NCBI GenBank assembly: GCA_017853235.1
Contig: JAFMJX010000034.1
Coordinates: forward strand, 1-13,038
DNA length: 13,038 nucleotides
From: Chitinophagaceae bacterium
GTDB lineage: Bacteria; Bacteroidota; Bacteroidia; Chitinophagales; Chitinophagaceae
Direction of reading: 5' to 3'
Both the position numbers and the translations under genes were made by a program. The notes beneath the pieces are model-generated. The model was given only the letters and a program-made list of their open reading frames with translations, was not told where the DNA came from and did not search any database. Below are positions 1 through 5,493 of this stretch, piece after piece; the stretch's first letter is position 1; each line of letters opens with the position of its first letter.

Positions 1-295
1 AAGGTGGAATTAAAAAAACACACTCTCCTTTCTCATTTGTCGTGCCAGCCCCAATTAGATTAAACTTCTCTTTATCATTGGAAATATAAAATTGAACTGG
101 AACATTTTCTATTTTTTGAAATTTACCATCCATTTTAGATTTTGCTTGAACTAATAAATGATGCGTAATATTATTATCGTTATAATATTTTAACGTTAGT
201 GATAATGTATTTTTTTCTACCGCCTGTGCTAATAAAAGTTCGGGGAGCACTACTAATAAAATAAAAAACAAACCTATGATATTAATTGTTTTCAT
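1..295 (-). CDS. Secreted protein of unknown function, partial (C-terminus beyond left edge)
   Basis: An open frame of 98 codons starts with ATG at 295 and runs off the left edge of the window. Residues 1-23 form a typical signal peptide (MKTINIIGLFF followed by a leucine-rich core and an A-Q cleavage site). The mature part, with segments such as VPVQFYISND and GTTNEKGECVF, looks like a beta-rich, Ig- or transthyretin-like secreted domain. I do not recognise the family. The start overlaps the end of the NrfD-like gene by 14 bp (282-295), so the two are very probably translationally coupled and in one operon. Its presence as the next gene after the quinone-interacting subunit suggests an exported partner of that electron-transfer module. 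This is inference from position only. Confidence 0.75.
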   Translation of the reverse strand, partial: MKTINIIGLFFILLVVLPELLLAQAVEKNTLSLTLKYYNDNNITHHLLVQAKSKMDGKFQKIENVPVQFYISNDKEKFNLIGAGTTNEKGECVFLIPP

Positions 296-1589
296 GGGAT
301 TCAGTTTCGATGATTGTTTCATGAATTGGAATAATTGGGAATATTCTTGCAAAAAATGTAATGACTAATAAAGCTCCTGCTAAGGAACCACCTGCAATAG
401 ACCATTCTTCCCAAGTTGGAAAATAATGTTTGTAATTTGCAGGTACATCATGCATTGGTAAAAAGGGATGCAATAAAGTAGGTGTGACAATCAAGTATCT
501 TTTGAACCAAGAACCTACTACTACAAGTATTCCTGCTATAAAAGCAGCTTTAGGTCTTCTTCCTTTTTTGAATAACAAAATTCCAATTGGAATAATCATA
601 GCTGTAAAAATGGCAAACCAAAATACTGGTGCGAATTCGCCAGTAAATAAGCCCAGCAAATGTTCTTCTTCAGATTTTTTCATTTTAAAAGCAGGAACTA
701 AAAATTCATTCACATTAAAGTATAAATACAATAAGGCTAATAACACCACTACTTTTCCCATTCTATCAAAATGGTCATCGGTAATATACTTCTCTAATTT
801 GTAATGTGTTCTAAAAACATACATAGCAATTAATACACCCCCAGATCCCACTAAAAAGGCACCCGATATAAAATAGGCGCCAAAATTAGTACTGTCCCAT
901 CCTGGACGATATGTGGTTGCAAATAACCAAGAAGTCACTGTATGAATTGCAAATGCTACTGGAATTATTGAAATAGATAAAATATTGATCGCCTTATTGG
1001 TAATTTTAAATTGTGCAGGTTTATTCTTCCAAAATGATCCTAAAATTTCATATAATTTTTGAAGCCATTTTCCATTGCGTTCTTTAAAAGCGATCATGAT
1101 TTTTAAATCAGGTAATAATGGAAAATATAAAAGTAATAAACTAATAAAAAAATAAGTGGTAATGACAATTACATCCCAAATAATGGGAGATTGTAAACGT
1201 CCATGTAAGAAAAGATTATAAAATCTTTCAGGACGACCCATGTCTACAATGATAATTAAAGAAGCAAAGGTAATAGCCGATACTGCAATGATTTCGGCAA
1301 TTCTAGTTAATGGAGTACTCCAATGAACATTGGTTAATCTTAAAACAGCAGTAATTAAAGAACCCACTAAACTTATGGCTACAAAAAAAACAAAATTTGA
1401 AATATAGATGCCCCAAGAAACATAATCACGTAATCCTGTCACTTCCAACCCATAATAAAGTTGTCTGCCATACGCAAATGCACCTAACGCACATACGGCT
1501 AATAATCCTATTACCCATATTTTACCTTGCTTGCCAAATTCTTGGGGAAGTAAATCCTGAATAATTTTATTTTCTGCTGACTTTTCCAC
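282..1589 (-). CDS. NrfD/PsrC-family quinone-interacting integral membrane subunit
   Basis: This 435-residue protein has about nine or ten hydrophobic segments (roughly residues 24-41, 60-82, 97-117, 136-160, 203-225, 237-260, 280-300, 318-342, 348-370 and 395-418), matching the NrfD/PsrC/ActC superfamily. Typical patterns are the GLRDYVSWG segment before the second helix and VDMGRPERF after the third. Members exchange electrons between (mena)quinol in the inner membrane and a periplasmic iron-sulfur partner. That partner is encoded immediately upstream (gap 32 bp). The start is GTG at 1589, because no in-frame ATG lies close by. The end overlaps the next gene by 14 bp. No molybdopterin catalytic subunit is in the window, so it could belong to a reductase completed outside the left edge, or act as a quinol:cytochrome c oxidoreductase. 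Family membership is firm; the substrate is unknown. Confidence 0.9.
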   Translation of the reverse strand: MEKSAENKIIQDLLPQEFGKQGKIWVIGLLAVCALGAFAYGRQLYYGLEVTGLRDYVSWGIYISNFVFFVAISLVGSLITAVLRLTNVHWSTPLTRIAEIIAVSAITFASLIIIVDMGRPERFYNLFLHGRLQSPIIWDVIVITTYFFISLLLLYFPLLPDLKIMIAFKERNGKWLQKLYEILGSFWKNKPAQFKITNKAINILSISIIPVAFAIHTVTSWLFATTYRPGWDSTNFGAYFISGAFLVGSGGVLIAMYVFRTHYKLEKYITDDHFDRMGKVVVLLALLYLYFNVNEFLVPAFKMKKSEEEHLLGLFTGEFAPVFWFAIFTAMIIPIGILLFKKGRRPKAAFIAGILVVVGSWFKRYLIVTPTLLHPFLPMHDVPANYKHYFPTWEEWSIAGGSLAGALLVITFFARIFPIIPIHETIIETESHENN

Positions 1590-1621
1590 GTTGACTATTT
1601 TTAATTTTACGTAATTTAATC

Positions 1622-2542
1622 TTAGTCCTTTTTTTCTTCTATTTCATGATTTTCAAAAGGGAAATTTCGATTTACAGGTGGTAAATAATATACACTAGGT
1701 TTGGTACCTAAATCCTCCATTAATCTATACCCCGCTTTATCCCTAATTAAATCACTAAAACGAAATGTTTCTGAACCATTGGTAACAGTGTCTTCCAAAA
1801 TATCTCCAAAAAAGAATACTCCATTTGGACAAGCTGAAACGCAATGGGGCAAGCTACCTTGGCGAACCATGTCAGGACAAAAATCACATTTTCCTACAGT
1901 TCCTTTTTTCTGAGGAACACTAGTTTCACAGTTATAAGGTATTGCCGCTAACTCTTTTTCAACTTTAGGTTCTTCCCAATTAAATACACGTGTGGAATAT
2001 GGACAAGCTGCCATACAAAATCTACACCCTACACACCTATCACTGTCAATTAAAACGGCACCATCTTTGCGTTTAAAAGTAGCATCCACAGGACATACTT
2101 TAACACAAGGCGGTTCATCACAATGCATACAGGTGGTTGGCTGCCAGTAAGGTGCTGTATGATCTGCTTCTTGCATAGGATATACTTTAATCCAGTTTTG
2201 ACCTGGATGAATATGATGCATATGATTACATGCAGATTGGCATTTTTTTAAATTCTTACACCTTGAAAGATCAATGACCATAGCAAATTTTTTACCAGGT
2301 ATACCTATTCTTGCTTCGTCATTGGTTACATTTGGCATTTCAGGAATAGGTTTTAAGAATGCTTTATCTACTTCTATAATTTCACCATCTACAGATAAAA
2401 GCTTTACCATTTCACCGGAAGGTTTAACATCGGCTACCTCATCAGGGATAAAAGGGCTTTTTGTACCACAGCCTACAAGTGCTGCTCCTGTCAATAAGGA
2501 AGTAGCTAAAAATTCTCTTCTTGAATTGTCATTTGTTTTCAT
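1622..2542 (-). CDS. Four-cluster ferredoxin-like [Fe-S] electron-transfer protein (NrfC/PsrB-type), Tat lipoprotein
   Basis: This 306-residue protein begins with a twin-arginine signal (RREFLATSLL, residues 8-17) ending in a lipobox-like LVGC with Cys25, so it is probably exported folded and lipid-anchored. Ferredoxin-type cysteine groups follow: C138-x2-C141-x4-C146-x3-C150, C170-x2-C173-x2-C176-x3-C180 and C219-x2-C222-x11-C234-x3-C238. The first group is C95-x5-C101-x3-C105, where the usual second cysteine is Leu98. It is followed by a histidine-rich stretch (HMHHIH). Such proteins wire NrfD-type membrane subunits to a periplasmic partner. The NrfD-like gene lies 32 bp downstream in the same direction. 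A segment at residues 46-59 (VKLLSVDGEIIEVD) recurs in the small protein encoded just upstream. The family is clear; the enzyme it serves is not. Confidence 0.9.
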   Translation of the reverse strand: MKTNDNSRREFLATSLLTGAALVGCGTKSPFIPDEVADVKPSGEMVKLLSVDGEIIEVDKAFLKPIPEMPNVTNDEARIGIPGKKFAMVIDLSRCKNLKKCQSACNHMHHIHPGQNWIKVYPMQEADHTAPYWQPTTCMHCDEPPCVKVCPVDATFKRKDGAVLIDSDRCVGCRFCMAACPYSTRVFNWEEPKVEKELAAIPYNCETSVPQKKGTVGKCDFCPDMVRQGSLPHCVSACPNGVFFFGDILEDTVTNGSETFRFSDLIRDKAGYRLMEDLGTKPSVYYLPPVNRNFPFENHEIEEKKD

Positions 2543-2552
2543 TAAAATTTTT

Positions 2553-2801
2553 TTAGATTTCTTTTTTAACCCAGGATTGCAGTTCCTTATTGCTAATTTT
2601 TTGTTTGCTGCCTTTAACTTTAGACATATCTACTTCCACTAATACTCCATCTTGTGTTAACATTTTTACTTTTTGAACACTTGTTTCTGGAGCACAACTA
2701 ATTACATTTTTCTTTTTTGTTAAAGCATTAAATTTTTGTAAGGGAAATAAACTTAAAGCACCTATAGACGCCAATAGCTTTCTTCTGTTATTGTGGTTCA
2801 T
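2553..2801 (-). CDS. Small Tat-exported protein related to the N-terminus of the iron-sulfur subunit
   Basis: This 82-residue protein starts with MNHNNRRKLLASIGALSLF, a twin-arginine-like export signal. Residues 45-58 (VKMLTQDGVLVEVD) match residues 46-59 of the adjacent iron-sulfur protein (VKLLSVDGEIIEVD) at 8 of 14 positions, with conservative changes at most others. It lacks all the cluster cysteines; its only cysteine is Cys36. It therefore looks like a stand-alone copy of the leader and linker domain of the iron-sulfur subunit. It lies 10 bp upstream of that gene, which argues for a shared transcript and a shared complex. It could be an assembly or docking subunit. I know no named family for it, and the role is inference. 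Confidence 0.75.
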   Translation of the reverse strand: MNHNNRRKLLASIGALSLFPLQKFNALTKKKNVISCAPETSVQKVKMLTQDGVLVEVDMSKVKGSKQKISNKELQSWVKKEI

Positions 2802-2832
2802 AATATTTTTTTTGAAGGATCATTCCCAAAAT

Positions 2833-2862
2833 ATAATAAGCCCCACAATGGAGGCTTATTAT
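2833..2862. terminator. Intra-operon hairpin between the cytochrome c and small Tat-protein genes
   Basis: A perfect 10-bp stem (ATAATAAGCC at 2833-2842 with GGCTTATTAT at 2853-2862) closes a 10-nt loop that can extend by CCA/TGG. It lies in the 71-bp gap between the cytochrome stop and the next start. The U-tract on the minus strand is short, so it may be a leaky terminator or an RNA-stability element that makes the cytochrome mRNA more abundant than the downstream genes. Confidence 0.6.
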
Positions 2863-2872
2863 TTTAGATCAA

Positions 2873-3271
2873 TTATTTTTTAAAACTTCTCATATAATTT
2901 ACTAAATTCCAAATATCTTCTTGATCCGGAATTTTCTTTTTAAAACTTGGCATATCTCCACGTCCCTCTGAAGTTTTGAAAAATATAGATCCATCTGTTT
3001 GACCTTGAAATGCTGCCTTACTAAAATCGGGAGGAGTTGTTTCCAAAGTAGCAGCTTTAGACCCATCACCTATACCACTTTTGCCATGGCATGATGCACA
3101 ATGCTGCCCCCATAAAGATTTTCCTGCAGCAATAGATGCGGCATCATTTTTTACTGGATTGGTAGATTTTGCTTTATCTGCAGGCACTATCCAGGGTTTT
3201 GTTTGAAATAAAGTAAAGCTTGCTGTGGTGATAAATACCACCAATAACATCAAGATTGGTAATTTTCTCAT
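2873..3271 (-). CDS. Periplasmic or membrane-anchored monoheme class I cytochrome c
   Basis: This 132-residue protein has an N-terminal hydrophobic export segment (residues about 3-22) and one canonical heme site CASCH (58-62) within CASCHGKSGIGDG. The likely distal ligand is Met107 (GRGDMPSF), before a C-terminal helix (IWNLVNYMRSF). This fits a small class I cytochrome c that carries electrons in the periplasm. It is the promoter-proximal gene of the leftward operon containing the iron-sulfur and NrfD-like subunits, so it is the natural electron acceptor or donor of that module. Its start lies about 20 bp from a -7-like box and 50 bp from a CRP/FNR-like palindrome, so control by such a regulator is likely. 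Family assignment is firm; the physiological partner is inferred. Confidence 0.92.
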   Translation of the reverse strand: MRKLPILMLLVVFITTASFTLFQTKPWIVPADKAKSTNPVKNDAASIAAGKSLWGQHCASCHGKSGIGDGSKAATLETTPPDFSKAAFQGQTDGSIFFKTSEGRGDMPSFKKKIPDQEDIWNLVNYMRSFKK

Positions 3272-3291
3272 TTAAGTTGATTTTAATGATA

Positions 3292-3299
3292 CAAAGTTG
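3292..3299 (-). promoter_or_regulatory. -7 box of the leftward cytochrome operon
   Basis: On the minus strand this reads CAACTTTG, one base from the Bacteroidetes -7 consensus TAnnTTTG. Its near edge is 29.5 bp from the centre of the palindrome at 3322-3335. The mirror promoter on the plus strand has exactly the same spacing. A start of transcription near 3286 would leave a leader of about 15 nt before the cytochrome c ATG. Confidence 0.5.
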
Positions 3300-3321
3300 T
3301 AAATCAACCGCAACAGCGTCA

Positions 3322-3335
3322 ATGACAGCAGTCAT
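3322..3335. promoter_or_regulatory. CRP/FNR-like operator 1 (proximal, leftward operon)
   Basis: A perfect 5-4-5 palindrome, ATGAC-AGCA-GTCAT, with the TGA-N6-TCA core shared by CRP/FNR-family sites. Its centre is about 42 bp upstream of the predicted leftward transcription start, the position typical of class II activation. Confidence 0.55.
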
Positions 3336-3343
3336 CAAAAACT

Positions 3344-3357
3344 ATGACTTTTATCAT
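3344..3357. promoter_or_regulatory. CRP/FNR-like operator 2 (distal, leftward operon)
   Basis: ATGAC-TTTT-ATCAT keeps the TGA-N6-TCA core with one mismatch to the perfect site. Its centre is exactly 22 bp, about two helical turns, from operator 1, so bound dimers would lie on the same face of the DNA. Confidence 0.5.
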
Positions 3358-3406
3358 TTTTACCATTTTTTTTAAAAATTCGATTTGTTGCATGGTTGAA
3401 TTTACA

Positions 3407-3430
3407 GTACAAATAAATTATTTATTGTAC
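3407..3430. repeat. GTACAA inverted repeat in the middle of the divergent regulatory region
   Basis: GTACAA at 3407-3412 is mirrored by TTGTAC at 3425-3430 across an AT-rich spacer, and a perfect 10-bp palindrome ATTGTACAAT occupies 3424-3433. It lies between the two operator pairs. It could be a site for a second regulator or chance AT-rich symmetry; no family can be named. Confidence 0.3.
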
Positions 3431-3439
3431 AATGTTTCA

Positions 3440-3453
3440 CTGACATCAATCAT
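3440..3453. promoter_or_regulatory. CRP/FNR-like operator 3 (distal, rightward operon)
   Basis: CTGAC-ATCA-ATCAT has the TGA-N6-TCA core and matches the perfect site of this region at four of five bases in each half. Its centre is 22 bp from operator 4, repeating the spacing of operators 1 and 2. Confidence 0.5.
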
Positions 3454-3461
3454 TCTTTTTT

Positions 3462-3475
3462 CTGATTGTTATCAT
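3462..3475. promoter_or_regulatory. CRP/FNR-like operator 4 (proximal, rightward operon)
   Basis: CTGAT-TGTT-ATCAT has the TGA-N6-TCA core. Its centre is 29.5 bp from the start of the -7 box TAGTTTTG, the same geometry as operator 1 has to the leftward -7 box. It would centre near -42 of the predicted rightward transcript. Confidence 0.5.
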
Positions 3476-3497
3476 TTATACCCTTACAGCTGAAAAG

Positions 3498-3505
3498 TAG
3501 TTTTG
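3498..3505 (+). promoter_or_regulatory. -7 box of the rightward lipoprotein/barrel operon
   Basis: TAGTTTTG is an exact match to the Bacteroidetes -7 consensus TAnnTTTG. No TTG-type -33 box is found 19-21 bp upstream, as expected if an activator at operator 4 replaces it. Transcription from about 3511 would give an AT-rich leader of about 90 nt before the ATG at 3601. Confidence 0.55.
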
Positions 3506-3600
3506 CTCTAAGAAAAATCAAAAATATATTAATAAAATATTTTTTCTCTTTCACTGAGATTTCTAGATGATCAATTTCTTTAACAATAAAATATTTATTT

Positions 3601-4797
3601 ATGAGAAAAATTTCCTTGGTAAAACTCGTTACACTAATTCTGGCCGGGTTCGCCATTACCACTTTAGCTACTCAATGTAAAAAAGAAGATAGTAGCGCAG
3701 TTATTCAAGGATTAGATAGGGCTTTTAAAGGAACGGCAGATAGCACTATTTTTTCTACTTTCTATAGTAACAACTTAGTTGCAATGGCGGATGCAAGTCC
3801 AAAGATAAATGATAGTCTAAAATTTAGAAGTGTTTTAAGCGTATTAACCGAGAAGTGTGCTACAAAAAATTGTCATGGAGGATCAATTAGTCCAAAATTT
3901 GACACCTATTCAGATGTAATGAAATATGTAACCCCAGGTAATCCAAGTACAAGTAAATTATGGGATTATATAATTACTAATGATTTTAATAAAGCAATGC
4001 CACCAGTGAGTACCAATGATGAAGTGTCTGATGCAGACAAAAGCATCATTTACAATTGGATTGTGAATGGAGCGAAAGAAAAACCTGATGTTTATGATTT
4101 TAGACCTGCAGCAATTTCTATAATTAGTCACGGATGTACTTCAGGAAACTGTCATAATGAATCCACTGCGCTAGGTGGATGGGCGAGAAAAGGATTAGTA
4201 TCTGGCATGGCAGCAAGTGATACTACTCAATGGACATATACCAATCCTGTGACTGCAGTCTCTACTATCTATTGCCAACTTACAAATACAACAACACGCG
4301 ATTTAGTATTTCAATCTTATAAAGATAGTATTAGAAAATTTTATTCTGATACGCTTGCTAATGCAAGTTTTAGACCTTATAAAACTTTTTCTACTCCAGT
4401 ATCAGCTATAAGTTCACGTGGACCATTTAATACATACGATGATATCATTTTTGATATTTGTTATCCTAAATCATTAAGAAGTAGTAGCAGCGTATCATAT
4501 ACGGATCCTGTGACTAAAAAGGCATACTATGTAAAAGGAAATAACCTAAACTCTACTAGTACACTTCTTATGAGAGTGGATTCGACTTTAGTGATGGCCA
4601 ATCCTTTTACCGGCATTTATGGAACGTCAAATACTGCAGGTATGGCAAATCAAGATGGAGGTTTAAAACCTCATGAAATTGCACTCATAAAAGCATGGTA
4701 TTTTTCCGATCCTAACATACCAGATGTTTGGAAATATGGAAATGCGAATACTGGCATATTCAAATACAAAGTATCTGGAAAAATTATTACAAAGTAA
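3601..4797 (+). CDS. Large lipoprotein with two CX4CH heme-like motifs (PSCyt1-like cytochrome domain)
   Basis: This 398-residue protein has a signal peptide followed by Cys26 in ATQCKKED. This is an imperfect lipobox (Q before C), but the charged residues after the cysteine resemble Bacteroidetes surface-export signals. Residues 80-160 look like the c-type cytochrome domain common in Planctomycetes and Bacteroidetes: C86-ATKN-C91-H92-GG, then AMPP at 132-135 (possible Met133 ligand), then IIYNWIVNGAKE. A second C179-TSGN-C184-H185 motif follows. Near the C-terminus MANQDGGLKPHEIALIKAWY resembles the end of another such domain, but without its own CxxCH. Both motifs have four residues between the cysteines instead of two. 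Two further cysteines are at 225 and 287. It is the first gene of a three-gene operon (30 bp to the next). Outer-membrane attachment and heme binding are inferred. Confidence 0.75.
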   Translation: MRKISLVKLVTLILAGFAITTLATQCKKEDSSAVIQGLDRAFKGTADSTIFSTFYSNNLVAMADASPKINDSLKFRSVLSVLTEKCATKNCHGGSISPKFDTYSDVMKYVTPGNPSTSKLWDYIITNDFNKAMPPVSTNDEVSDADKSIIYNWIVNGAKEKPDVYDFRPAAISIISHGCTSGNCHNESTALGGWARKGLVSGMAASDTTQWTYTNPVTAVSTIYCQLTNTTTRDLVFQSYKDSIRKFYSDTLANASFRPYKTFSTPVSAISSRGPFNTYDDIIFDICYPKSLRSSSSVSYTDPVTKKAYYVKGNNLNSTSTLLMRVDSTLVMANPFTGIYGTSNTAGMANQDGGLKPHEIALIKAWYFSDPNIPDVWKYGNANTGIFKYKVSGKIITK

Positions 4798-4827
4798 AAA
4801 CATTCAATTCATTCAAATTTTAGAGAT

Positions 4828-5445
4828 ATGAAAATTAAATTAATAAAAATCACATTCTTTGTAATAAGTATGACCACTTTGCTTATATCATGTTATAAAG
4901 ACAAAGCAGACATAGAAACATTAACAACAGTGTCATTCAGAAATGACGTAGTCCCTATTGTAACCTCTGGATCTTGTGGATGTCACAATAATGGGGTCTT
5001 AAGCACTGCAGTTCAGTTTTCTCATTTAGATACTATTTTTTTCCCTACCATACTTGCTAGAGTTGCCAATTTTAAAAATATGGTTGAAGACTCAACAAAA
5101 CATCCAGGAGGCGGTGGCATTCAGTTTTCCCCTAATCAAAAATTAGTGATACAAAATTGGATTGCTCAAGGCGCTAAAGATGATGGCGGAGGTTGCATTG
5201 TATCTGGTGCAGTAACTTATAACAATAATATATTACCTATTTACAATACTACTTGTAAAAGCTCAACTTGCCATGGAACAGTTTCAGTGGCATTAACCTA
5301 TAGTAAAATGGTAAGTGATAAAGACATTTTAACAGCAATGATGAATAGCGGTGGCGCCACAGGGCACTTAGGTCCAGTATTAAGCCTAAATTCTTGCACT
5401 ACAAAAACGATTTTGGCTTGGATTGCACAAGGCCAACCACAATAA
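4828..5445 (+). CDS. Lipoprotein with CXCH and CX4CH heme-like motifs
   Basis: This 205-residue protein has a signal peptide with a good lipobox, LLISC, with Cys22 as lipid anchor. It contains two tandem cytochrome-like units. Unit 1 has VVPIVTSGS-C50-G-C52-H53 and ends in LVIQNWIAQGAKDDGGG. Unit 2 has ILPIYNTT-C143-KSST-C148-H149-G and ends in TILAWIAQGQPQ. The WIAQG endings mirror the WIVNGAKE of the upstream protein, so the domains are related. Unit 1 shows a contracted CXCH in place of CxxCH or CX4CH. Cys123 and Cys190 are additional. It is 30 bp downstream of the larger lipoprotein and 48 bp upstream of the beta-barrel gene. It is probably an outer-membrane-anchored redox or metal-binding protein; heme attachment is not proven by the sequence. 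Confidence 0.72.
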   Translation: MKIKLIKITFFVISMTTLLISCYKDKADIETLTTVSFRNDVVPIVTSGSCGCHNNGVLSTAVQFSHLDTIFFPTILARVANFKNMVEDSTKHPGGGGIQFSPNQKLVIQNWIAQGAKDDGGGCIVSGAVTYNNNILPIYNTTCKSSTCHGTVSVALTYSKMVSDKDILTAMMNSGGATGHLGPVLSLNSCTTKTILAWIAQGQPQ

Positions 5446-5493
5446 AGTCATTGTATGAATTAAAAGGTCATTATCATTATTAAAATTAACAAT

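Noticed and set aside
484..804. Plus-strand open frame inside the NrfD-like gene
   Set aside because: It lies wholly antisense to a strongly supported membrane protein gene and its product has no recognisable domain. The similar antisense frames at 1701-1913, 2274-2642, 5536-5733 and 7415-7609 were rejected for the same reason.
282..2542. Alternative complex III (ActABC) or a nitrite/polysulfide reductase named from the NrfD and Fe-S genes
   Set aside because: The long ActB-type fusion, the pentaheme ActA and any molybdopterin or nitrite-reductase catalytic subunit are not in the window. Only the NrfD plus ferredoxin-like module is supported.
3450..3662. Seventy-codon minus-strand open frame in the divergent promoter region
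   Set aside because: It overlaps the operators, the -7 box and the start of the first lipoprotein gene in the opposite direction. Its translation is low-complexity and resembles no family, as expected of AT-rich non-coding DNA.
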